Shown here: in pieces, positions 26,172-34,700 of the stretch
Numbering within the stretch: the first letter of the stretch is position 1
How the letters are laid out: each line of letters starts with the position of its first letter
NCBI GenBank assembly: GCA_965601955.1
Contig: OZ271855.1
Span: 3,100,001-3,164,000, forward strand
Direction: 5' to 3'
DNA from: RHLJ01 sp965601955
GTDB lineage: Bacteria > Bacteroidota > Rhodothermia > Balneolales > Balneolaceae
DNA length: 64,000 bases
Notes under the pieces: model-generated
The model's database searches: none
The model's input: only the letters and a program-made list of their open reading frames with translations
Told to the model about the DNA's origin: nothing
Program-made: the position numbers and the translations under genes

Positions 26172-26576
26172 ATGAAAAATACAACCTGGCTGAACCTACC
26201 CATTGAGGAAGTAAAACGTTCTAAGGAGTTCTTTCAAAAACTTGGGGCTTCATTTGTAGAAAATGAAACCGAAACCATGTTCGGCATTTATCTGGGTGAG
26301 AATAATATTCAGGTCATGATGTTTATCCACCCGGAGTTTGAACAATTTACCCAGGCTGAGGTAACTGATACTTCTACATCCGCAGAGATGTTGATTTCAA
26401 TGGAAGCGACTTCAAAAGAAGAAGTGGATGAAATGGCAGCGAAGGTTCAGGAAGCTGGAGGACAGGTGCAAGGCCCTGATTTATGGGGAGGCTGGATGTA
26501 TGGAATACTTTTTCAGGATTTGGATGGCCATCGCTGGAATATGGCCTATATGGATTGGGATAAGATGCCTAAATGA
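26172..26576 (+). CDS. VOC (glyoxalase/bleomycin-resistance) family protein
   Basis: Cytoplasmic protein of 134 residues with the vicinal-oxygen-chelate fold. It starts at ATG 26172, two bases after the sulfatase stop; an in-frame ATG at 26142 lies inside the sulfatase gene and gives an uncharacteristic N-terminus. TWLNLPIEEVKRSKEFFQKLGASF and GWMYGILFQDLDGHRWNMAYMD are the usual first and last segments. Its close spacing suggests co-transcription with the FGE and sulfatase, but members of this family are too varied to assign a substrate. Confidence 0.85.
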   Translation: MKNTTWLNLPIEEVKRSKEFFQKLGASFVENETETMFGIYLGENNIQVMMFIHPEFEQFTQAEVTDTSTSAEMLISMEATSKEEVDEMAAKVQEAGGQVQGPDLWGGWMYGILFQDLDGHRWNMAYMDWDKMPK

Positions 26577-26618
26577 TCTTTAGTTGGTTAGATTCTAAAG
26601 ATTCCTTTATTTGAGGCT

Positions 26619-27089
26619 GTGAGACCATCATCCATTTTTATTCTTTTAGCCTTAATTAGCCTGAGTTGCGCTCAGCCTGAAAAAACTGACTCCATTGAAA
26701 TCAAGCACCTTAACTCCGGTAAGATTCTGCCTGAAGATGCTAATCTCCCCTTTTCTGAAGCCGTATTGGTTGGCAAGACCTTATATCTTTCCGGACAAAT
26801 TGGGATTGTCCCAGGAAGTTTAACTCTTGTTGAAGGGGGAATTGAAGCTGAATCCAGGCAAGTGATGGAAAACATTAAGACTACCTTAGAAGCTCATGAT
26901 TTCAATATGAGCGACATCGTGAAATGCACCATAATGATTGATGATATTTCTCAATGGGCTTCCTTTAATGAGATTTATAAAACCTATTTCGAAGAGCCTT
27001 ACCCGGCCCGAAGTGCTTTTGGAGCAGATGGTCTGGCACTTGGTGCTGCTATTGAAGTAGAGTGTATTGCTGTTATGAATCCTGATTAA
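26619..27089 (+). CDS. Rid-family (RidA/YjgF) protein with lipoprotein signal
   Basis: A 156-residue protein with a GTG start. Residues 1-17 form an export signal ending LISLSC (Cys17). The Rid domain covers about 28-155: LNSGKILPEDANLPFSEAVLVGKTLYLSGQIG, GIEAESRQVMENIKTTLEAH and YPARSAF, which contains the conserved Arg. It ends GAAIEVECIAV with the conserved Glu. Canonical RidA is a cytosolic enamine/imine deaminase protecting PLP enzymes. An exported, lipid-anchored version must do something else or act on periplasmic substrates. It lies 42 bases after the VOC gene and is likely in the same transcript. Confidence 0.87.
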   Translation: MRPSSIFILLALISLSCAQPEKTDSIEIKHLNSGKILPEDANLPFSEAVLVGKTLYLSGQIGIVPGSLTLVEGGIEAESRQVMENIKTTLEAHDFNMSDIVKCTIMIDDISQWASFNEIYKTYFEEPYPARSAFGADGLALGAAIEVECIAVMNPD

Positions 27090-27175
27090 TCACTTCTTCT
27101 TTTTTACAATCTCTCTCAAAGTACTTTGAGTATACTTCAACATAACTATCACTAAATCATCTGGTAATTATTTAG

Positions 27176-27946
27176 ATGAAAGCTTCTTTGTTTGTTCTCC
27201 TTCTCATCTTGATATATTCATGCACAACTCCCCCTGAAAAATCCAGGGATTCAACAGAAGGTCGAGTACTTGAAACCGAGTATGCCTTTTCGAATGGTGG
27301 TTGGCATGCCATAAGAAAAATCCGGTATTCCTATACTGATTTTAATAAAGAAGAGCATCGAATAATTACCGTATCCAAAGACTATTCTACCTGGGAAAAC
27401 AGTTCAAAATTTTACATCAGTTACAATAATAACCAGGATATGAGTTTTACTGAACGCAGTATCTGGCAGGATGAGAAGTGGCGAAAAGTATTCAGCTCGA
27501 CTTACAGCTACACTGATGATCTGATCTCTTCCAGAACTGACTCTGCTTTCCTTGCTACCGGAGAAATTAATATTATGGTTAATACCTATTCTTATAACGA
27601 TCAGGAGCTTGTTACGGAGGAACTAGCAGAGCGCGTTTATGATGAAGAAAAGGTTCTCGCAAGCAGACTGATTCATTCCTATAGTGATGACGACCTTGTT
27701 GTCGAAAAGAATTGGCAGCGCTATGAAGATGGAGGATGGATTAATCTCAGAAGAATAGTTTTTATTTACGACGAAGAGCTAAACCATGTAGGAACTATAC
27801 GTCAAAACTGGCAGGAAAATGAATGGAAAAACTCCATCAAATACTTGTTAACTGTGAATGACGAAGATAAAAGAACCGGTGCCCTTTGGCAGCGATACTC
27901 GGAAGACTCCTGGCAAGATTTCAGAAAAGTGACGTATGAGTATTAA
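27176..27946 (+). CDS. Lipoprotein with Trp/Tyr beta-strand repeats
   Basis: A 256-residue lipoprotein (lipobox IYSC, Cys16). The whole mature chain is built from about eight loose repeats of roughly 25-35 residues with the pattern W....R...Y.Y..D (GGWHAIRKIRYSYTD, EKWRKVFSSTYSYTD, GGWINLRRIVFIYDE, DSWQDFRKVTYEY and others). This suggests a beta-propeller or beta-solenoid surface protein resembling the W/YD repeats of secreted Bacteroidota proteins. No enzyme motif is seen. An R1-type palindromic repeat follows 11 bases downstream. Confidence 0.75.
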   Translation: MKASLFVLLLILIYSCTTPPEKSRDSTEGRVLETEYAFSNGGWHAIRKIRYSYTDFNKEEHRIITVSKDYSTWENSSKFYISYNNNQDMSFTERSIWQDEKWRKVFSSTYSYTDDLISSRTDSAFLATGEINIMVNTYSYNDQELVTEELAERVYDEEKVLASRLIHSYSDDDLVVEKNWQRYEDGGWINLRRIVFIYDEELNHVGTIRQNWQENEWKNSIKYLLTVNDEDKRTGALWQRYSEDSWQDFRKVTYEY

Positions 27947-27956
27947 AAAACTTAAG

Positions 27957-28035
27957 AAGTCATCCTGAGCGATTAGCGAAGGATCAAATTATCTACAACT
28001 CATTTAGATTCTTCGGCAGTAGCCTCAGAATGACT
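27957..28035. repeat. Interspersed palindromic repeat R1, copy 1
   Basis: A 79-base element that begins AAGTCATCCTGAGC and ends GCCTCAGAATGACT. The ends are imperfect inverted repeats, and an inner pair GAAGGATC/GATTCTTC strengthens the hairpin. It is over 70% identical to 31547-31626 and in the same orientation. Each copy is followed about ten bases on by a hairpin with AAACCCC/GGGGTTT arms. This type of CATCCTGA/CAGAATGA element is a widespread dispersed repeat in Bacteroidota-like genomes. Confidence 0.85.
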
Positions 28036-28045
28036 ATAGATGGGA

Positions 28046-28077
28046 AAACCCCGATCAGGTTTTACCAATCGGGGTTT
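28046..28077 (-). terminator. Terminator hairpin next to the end of tricorn-like copy 2
   Basis: A perfect 10-bp stem AAACCCCGAT/ATCGGGGTTT with a 12-base loop lies six bases past the tricorn-like stop on the minus strand. A TTTT follows in that direction, and TTTCTTT on the plus strand, so it may serve both strands. A similar hairpin follows R1 copy 2 at 31636-31668. Confidence 0.7.
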
Positions 28078-28083
28078 CTTTGG

Positions 28084-31000
28084 TTAATTATTTCTGCTCA
28101 GGCCTCTAGCCGTTCTGTCATCTGGCTTAGGTGCCGGGGTCATTTTGTTGGAAGAATCATTTACCAGCTTCATCACTTCTTCTACCACTTTTTCCATTTG
28201 AGGGTCTCTTCCCTGCATTAGAAGATTAGGATCGTCCCAAACCTTAAAATCAGGACGAACGCCTTCTCCTTCCCAGAACCAGTGACCATCATTGTCATAG
28301 AGTCTGGCTCCCGGAACAGTGATTCCACCACCATCTATCAAGCCATGACCCGTTGCCGGACCTACTAAAATACCAAGTGTCCGTTCCCCGACGATCGGTC
28401 CCGCATCCAGTTCCTGGAATGCCCATGGAAGCCCGTCACCACCAGAGCCAGCCCAACCATTGATAAGCATTCCCATTGGACCCGTATTTGTTTGAACTGG
28501 CTGAGTATGATCACGACCATGTCTCCAGTGTAAATTATATACTACCGGACGTTTTAATAATTCAAGGAACCTATCCGCCAGCTGACCACCTCCGTTAAAG
28601 CGCTCATCGATAATGAATCCTTTTTTGTGGAGTTGACCATAGTACATTTTCACTAGCTCAAGCTGACCGCGGCCTCCAGTGTTAGACATATAAATGTATC
28701 CCAGCTGACCATCAGAAAGTTCATCTACCATTTTGCGGTTATTCTCTATCCATTCGAGATAGCGTAGCCAGCTTTCACCTCCCTGGGTAAGGGTTTCCAC
28801 AATCACTTGCCGTGCATCTTCACTTCTTCCATTGCTGCTTATCATCAGAGAAACTGTTTCTCCGTCAAGACCTTCAAATGCGGCATATGGATCTTTTCGG
28901 GTATCCAGTTCCACTCCGTTTACAGAATGGATGTAATCTCCTTCACTCACACCAACACCGGGCCTGTCGAAGGGTGAGCGAATCTCTGTTTCCCAGGGAG
29001 CTGGTTTTGCTATTCGCTTAATTCGATAGGCATTACCGTCCAGTTCCCAATCAATCCCGAGATACCCCGTCCCCCTTGAAGGAACACTTTCGTTATCTCC
29101 TCCAAAGGTATAGGTATGTCCGGCACTCAATTCGGCTTGCATATTGGACTGAATGTTGGATACATCCCACCTGGTTCGGGCATCTTCAATCAAAGCTCCA
29201 TATCGTTCTCTCATTTCATCCCAATCTATCCCGTGCATATCAGGATCATAGAAGAAGTCGCGGTATCGTCTCCAGGTATCATTGAAAATTTGTCTCCATT
29301 CTTCTTTTGGAACCAAATTCATGGTTAATCCATCGGTTGGGATAGCATCTTTGATAGACTGGCCGGGAGCTGCTTTTATAATCCCATATCGACCTCTGGA
29401 AGAAACCATAATCGATTTCCCATCTGCTGTTGGTTGGGCTCCACTTACTCCCTCCATAATCGTCACTTCTTCCCGATCAGCAAAGTTATACGCCATTAGG
29501 GTTGGAGAGCCTCCCGATGAACCAGTATTTGGCCATCTTCGATACACAACCATACCGTCAAAAGCCATTAACTGACCAATATTACCTGCATCAGGTGGAA
29601 GGATAGTAATTCTGGACTCGAGTCCATCCAAATCGATAGTAAAACCTGCTTCCTCCTCTTCTTCGGATTCATCTTCATCATCACTTTCATCATCGGATTC
29701 CTCTTTCTTAGGAAGTGTATCATTTTTTGGCTCAAGTGGAGATGGGACATCCTCTCTGAGGCTTAATGCAACCAACTGAGTAGAATTAGGATAAATCCAG
29801 GTTCCATCCATATCAGAGTATTCCACATTGAAGTCCCTGTTTGAGGTATAGACCAGGTAATTTCCATCGGTTGTAAATACAGCATTGGTCTCGCTATAAA
29901 AGCCAGTAGTAACCTGGTGGTTTTCTTTCTCCTCTACATCATAGAGAATGATTGCAAAGTTTGCATTCTCCAGCCCTTTATGATAGGTAAGCCATTTTGA
30001 ATCGCTCGACCAGGTAATTGGATATCCATTCCTTCCCCCATGCCCCACATTCCATACTGTATTTCCAACTTCTGTAATACGCCCGTTTTCAACATTGATT
30101 ATGAAAATAGTGTTTGTCTCATCGATGAAGGCTATGTGCTCACTATTTGGTGCCCAATACAGGCGATATCCATATCCCTGGCCCCTCCTCGTAAGTTGCC
30201 GTGCTTCGCCATTGCCTTCCGGATCCATGACATAGATTTCGAATTCCCCATTTCTGTCACTCCAAAATGCCAGGTGCTCTCCATCAGGAGACCATGAAGG
30301 ATGTCTGTCAAAGGCTCCACTGGATTTAGTAAGATTCATAGAATAGCCTTCTTTAACAGGAACATTGAACAACTCACCTCTTGCTTCAAAAACAATTCTC
30401 TTAGCATCTGGTGATGCCGTACCGTTGCTGATTCTGTTACTTACATCAACACTTCTAGGCATTTCCGTTGATAAATCGCTGATCACAGTTACATTCACCT
30501 GCCGATATCGCTCTGTAGCTAAATCCATAAGGTAAAGCTGACCTCCTACTTCAAATACTAACTCCTCAGGGCCTGCAGAAAGGTAGCTGATATCAAAATC
30601 CTCAAATGTGGTCACCTGGTTGCGTTCACCCGTATTGTCATCATATGACCAAATATTCAACCTGAAGTTCTCTCCACTGTCTGATAAGTAGTATACCTTA
30701 TCTCCTGCCCAGGCTGGTTTTCCATCATTAAATTCGTTTTCAGTAACGTTAATGACACTTTGATCACTTGAATCATAGATCAGGATATCTGACGCTAAAC
30801 CACCCTTATAACGCTTGAATGGGTAGTTTTCTGTGATCTTTGTGATATACGCCAACTTGCTCCCATCTGGTGAATAGCTTGCAAGCTCTCCATAAGGAAT
30901 CGGGAGTCTTTCAGGCATTCCGCCATCTTTACTTACGGTAAAAAGTTGTTGAGACGATCGCTGGCCCATCTGTCTTCTTGAAGCAAACAAGATTTCTTCT

Positions 31001-31350
31001 CCATTTGGATGCCACTCAAGCATCCGGTCGGCATAAGACTGATAGGTTACCCGGGTTGGAACTCCCCCTGTTATCGGGATTACATACACATCGGTATTTC
31101 CATTATAGCTCGCGGAATAGGCAATATGATTTCCATCCGGTGAAAAACGCGGATAACTTTCCTCTCCCGGCGAATTTGTTACCTGGATAGCTGTCCCTCC
31201 ATCTTTAGGAACCACCCATATATCACCTCCATAAACAAATGTGATCTGAGTTTCAGAAACATCAAAATAGCTCATTAGCTTGGCATTTATCTGTGCGAAA
31301 GCAGATTGAGAGAAGCATGCTAATACTATCCCCAGTAGTAGTTTTTTCAT
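28084..31350 (-). CDS. Periplasmic tricorn-like S41B protease, copy 2
   Basis: An exported protein of 1088 residues (signal peptide ending FAQ at about 19). It has two propeller regions with PD40-type repeats (SPDGNHIAY, SPDGSKLAY, SPDGEHLAF), a strongly acidic Ser/Asp/Glu linker near residues 548-570, a PDZ domain and the C-terminal S41 core. By eye, the catalytic residues are His745 in LSAGHTY, Ser969 in WAGSGGD and Glu1027 in FWEGEGVRPD. Two positions differ from archaeal tricorn and from copy 1: the residue before His is Gly rather than Ser, and the residue after the nucleophile is Gly rather than Asp. MHGIDWDEMRERY is the usual linker signature. The gene is bracketed by R1 repeats in direct orientation. 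Confidence 0.92.
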   Translation of the reverse strand: MKKLLLGIVLACFSQSAFAQINAKLMSYFDVSETQITFVYGGDIWVVPKDGGTAIQVTNSPGEESYPRFSPDGNHIAYSASYNGNTDVYVIPITGGVPTRVTYQSYADRMLEWHPNGEEILFASRRQMGQRSSQQLFTVSKDGGMPERLPIPYGELASYSPDGSKLAYITKITENYPFKRYKGGLASDILIYDSSDQSVINVTENEFNDGKPAWAGDKVYYLSDSGENFRLNIWSYDDNTGERNQVTTFEDFDISYLSAGPEELVFEVGGQLYLMDLATERYRQVNVTVISDLSTEMPRSVDVSNRISNGTASPDAKRIVFEARGELFNVPVKEGYSMNLTKSSGAFDRHPSWSPDGEHLAFWSDRNGEFEIYVMDPEGNGEARQLTRRGQGYGYRLYWAPNSEHIAFIDETNTIFIINVENGRITEVGNTVWNVGHGGRNGYPITWSSDSKWLTYHKGLENANFAIILYDVEEKENHQVTTGFYSETNAVFTTDGNYLVYTSNRDFNVEYSDMDGTWIYPNSTQLVALSLREDVPSPLEPKNDTLPKKEESDDESDDEDESEEEEEAGFTIDLDGLESRITILPPDAGNIGQLMAFDGMVVYRRWPNTGSSGGSPTLMAYNFADREEVTIMEGVSGAQPTADGKSIMVSSRGRYGIIKAAPGQSIKDAIPTDGLTMNLVPKEEWRQIFNDTWRRYRDFFYDPDMHGIDWDEMRERYGALIEDARTRWDVSNIQSNMQAELSAGHTYTFGGDNESVPSRGTGYLGIDWELDGNAYRIKRIAKPAPWETEIRSPFDRPGVGVSEGDYIHSVNGVELDTRKDPYAAFEGLDGETVSLMISSNGRSEDARQVIVETLTQGGESWLRYLEWIENNRKMVDELSDGQLGYIYMSNTGGRGQLELVKMYYGQLHKKGFIIDERFNGGGQLADRFLELLKRPVVYNLHWRHGRDHTQPVQTNTGPMGMLINGWAGSGGDGLPWAFQELDAGPIVGERTLGILVGPATGHGLIDGGGITVPGARLYDNDGHWFWEGEGVRPDFKVWDDPNLLMQGRDPQMEKVVEEVMKLVNDSSNKMTPAPKPDDRTARGLSRNN

Positions 31351-31546
31351 TACACTTTTTGATTGGTTTAGATTTGAAAAGAAAAGAGGGTAGCTAACAG
31401 TTTATCCCTCATAACTTTGTGAAGTAACACAATTACCGAGGGAATGCCAAGGATGAGGGCTGAACTGTTTGTAAAGATATATCAATAAAAGACCTCTACC
31501 ATTTTTCTTACGCTGGCTTTCTTTACTACTCTGGATTTACTTTAAA

Positions 31547-31626
31547 AAGTCATCCTGAGCATACCTGCGAAGGATCTAATCGAGTAGAACTCTTTTAGAT
31601 TCTTCGGCAGTAGCCTCAGAATGACT
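31547..31626. repeat. Interspersed palindromic repeat R1, copy 2
   Basis: An 80-base element starting AAGTCATCCTGAGC and ending GCCTCAGAATGACT. It shares the tract TTTAGATTCTTCGGCAGTAG with copy 1 at 27957-28035. Same orientation as copy 1; the intervening 3.5 kb contains only the second tricorn-like gene. Confidence 0.85.
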
Positions 31627-31635
31627 AAGAATAAA

Positions 31636-31668
31636 AAACCCCAACCGGCTTTCCACCAATTGGGGTTT
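31636..31668. terminator. Terminator-like hairpin after R1 copy 2
   Basis: A 9-bp stem AAACCCCAA/TTGGGGTTT with a 15-base loop containing CCACCAA. The loop and stem resemble the hairpin at 28046-28077, so R1 and this hairpin seem to travel as one module. In position it could also end nrdJ transcripts. Confidence 0.55.
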
Positions 31669-31706
31669 ATCCTGTTTCTCCATGAAAGAAACTCTTTATG
31701 TTAACA

Positions 31707-31758
31707 CGAGATTGCTTCTCCCGATCCCGAAAGCTTTCGGGATGGGATCGCAATGACG
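31707..31758. repeat. Palindromic repeat R3 with 20-bp perfect core
   Basis: The core ATCCCGAAAGCTTTCGGGAT (31724-31743) is a perfect palindrome, flanked by imperfect arms GAGATTGCTTC and GCAATGAC. It lies directly downstream of nrdJ. The arms match a dispersed repeat type (GTCATTGCGA...GCAATCTC) common in many bacterial genomes. A role as terminator is possible but there is no T-run. Confidence 0.75.
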
Positions 31759-31761
31759 ATA

Positions 31762-34700
31762 TTAACTACAGCCCGTAGTAGAGCCGCATGTAATACATTT
31801 CAAGCATGTGCCATTGCGCACCATGGTCATGCTTCCGCACTCAGGGCATGCATCACCGGTATAGCCCATTTGCTTTGCCTTTTCGTAATCGCTATCGATA
31901 GCACCACTTGCTTTTTCAGCTTTAACGGCCTGGGCTGTTGCTTGCGCTTCAGTGATTACCTGCTCAACCACTTCAGGAATCTTAGCCTCAACAGGCGCTG
32001 GTGGTGCGACAGGCTCTGGTGCTGGCGCCGGAGTTGCTACAGCAACTGCTGTGGCTGCAGCATCTTCCATTGGGCGTAAATCACGAGTGTGAATCTGATC
32101 AGCTGGAACATGAGCCAGGTCTTCTCTTCCGAGATAAGTAACTGCTAACTCGCGGAAGATGTAATCGATTACCGAAGTACTCATTTTCACGTGTGGGTTA
32201 CCAGCTACCATACCACTTGGTTCAAATTTGGTGAATACAAAGGCATCCACAAATTCTTCTAATGGTACTCCATGCTGCAAGCCCAGAGAGATAGAAATAG
32301 CGAAACAGTTCAGTAAGCTTCGAAAAGCGGCACCCTCACGGTGCATATCAATGAAGATTTCACCAAGTTGGCCATTTTCGTATTCACCCGTTCTCAGGTA
32401 AACACTCTGCCCACCTATTTTCACTTTCTGCGTGTATCCTTCGCGGCGGAAAGGAAGTCGTTGACGACGAGCTACATATTTGTGGATGATTCGCTCAGCT
32501 ATTTCAACAACCTGGTCCTGAGCTTTGGCAACTACAGGATCAGCAAGTGCTACCTCCTCATCGTCCAGCTCGTCGAATACATCGGCCATACTATTTAATG
32601 GCTGACTGAGTTTAGAACCATCGCGGTATAGTGCATTTGCCTTCAACATCATTTCCCATGAAAGCATATAAGCATCTTTCATATCCTCAACTGTAGCCTC
32701 ATTTGGCAGGTTGATGGTTTTGGAAATAGCTCCAGAAAGGAATGGTTGTGCTGCCGCCATCATTTTGATGTGACCTTCTGCAGAGATGTAGCGGGTTCCA
32801 ATTCTTCCACACTTATTTGCACAATCAAAGACTGCAAGGTGCTCATCTTTAAGATGAGGTGCACCTTCTACAGTCATGGTTCCGCAGACATAATCATTAG
32901 CTTCTTGGATTTGCTCTTTGCTAAATCCTAAGTGCTTTAGCATATCAAAAGTGAAATCAGATAATTGCTCTTCCGTGATTCCAAGTACTTCTTTACAGAA
33001 ATCTTCGCCAAGTGTGAAATGGTTGAATGCAAATTTGATATCAAAACTACTAGGTAATCCAGCTTCAATTGCTTCCAATTTCTCATCAGTAAAGCCTTTT
33101 GCTTTCAGTGATTCCGGGTTGATATGCGGACAGCCTTCCAGGGAAGCATGACCTTTTGCATAATCAATAATCGCTTCCGATTCTTTTGGAGTATATCCTA
33201 ATGTCTTTAATGCTTTTGGTACACTTTGGTTGATGATCTTGAAGTATCCACCACCAGCAAGTTTCTTGAATTTAACAAGAGCGAAGTCTGGCTCCACACC
33301 GGTTGTATCGCAATCCATTACAAGACCAATAGTGCCTGTAGGAGCAAGAACCGTTACCTGTGCATTTCGGTATCCATTTTTCTCACCCAATGATACTGCT
33401 GCATCTGAAGTTTCTTTAGCTGCGGTAAGAAGGTAGTCAGGGCAGATTGAAGCATCGATACCCAGTGGTTTAACGGTAAGCCCTTCGTACTCTTTTGGAG
33501 AAGCATTATAGGCTGCACGTCTGTGATTACGCATCACACGAAGCATATGCTCTTTATTGCGCTCATATCCTTCGAAAGCTCCTAATTCACCAGCTAATTC
33601 TGCACTGGTTTCATAAGCTTTCATATGCATAATAGCTGTAAGAGCTCCTGCGGTAGCAACTCCTTCAGCACTATCATAAGGAATACCCTGTACCATAAGC
33701 GCCGCGCCAATGTTTGCATATCCTAAACCAAGAGTTCTGAATACATAAGAAAGCTCAGCGATTTCTTTAGATGGGAACTGAGCCATCAATACTGAAATCT
33801 CAAGAACGGTAGTCCAGGTTCTGGAAGCAAACCGAAGAGATTCTACATCAAAAGTTGTGCACCCTTCATCCATAAAGAACTTCATTAGGTTTAATGAAGC
33901 AAGGTTACACGCGGTATTGTCCAGGAACATATACTCTGAACATGGGTTACTTGCTCTGATCTCACCATCCTCGGGACAAGTGTGCCATTCATTGATGGTA
34001 TCATGATATTGTGTTCCCGGATCGGCTGAAGCCCATGCAGCATATGCGATTTGATCCCACATTTCCTGCGCTTCAAGCGTTTTGCAAGGCTTTGGCTCGC
34101 GGCCTTCCTTTTCTGCTCTTTCTTTCTCTACTCTCCAGTACAGGTTCCATTCAGAATTATCCTTTACTGCTTTCATGAAAGCATTAGGGACTCGTACAGA
34201 GTTGTTTGAATTCTGTCCGGCTACTGTAGCATATGCTTCTGAGTTCCAGTCGGTATCATAAGTTTCAAACTCTAAATCCTTATAACCCTGGGCTGCAAGC
34301 TGCATTACCCGCTCTATATAATTAAGAGGAACCTGATCTCGCTTAGCCTGACGGATTACTTTCCCAAGCTCTTTATTTTTAAGCGGGTCACGGCTCATTG
34401 CGCCATTAAATATTCTTCCTTCGATTTCTACAGGAGTATGGCAAAGACGAATGATGTCCTTAAGATGCTTTTGAGTGATTTTAGAGCCAGCAACTAAAGC
34501 TGCTACTTTCTGCTCTTCTTTTACCTTCCAGCTGATGTATTCCTCGATGTCTGGATGATCAAGATCAAGGGTCACCATTTTTGCGGCACGACGAGTAGTT
34601 CCACCAGATTTGATGGCTCCAGCAGCGCGGTCTCCAATTTTAAGGAAGCTCATTAATCCTGAAGACTTCCCTCCACCACTTAGAGGTTCATTTGCACCAC

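Larger units (their letters stand above)
31351..31761. other. Gene-free spacer holding three repeat/hairpin elements
   Basis: No gene is credible in these 411 bases. From left to right they contain the AT-rich upstream region of tricorn copy 2, R1 copy 2 (31547-31626), an AAACCCC/GGGGTTT hairpin (31636-31668), and the R3 palindrome (31707-31758), which ends next to the nrdJ stop. Confidence 0.8.
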
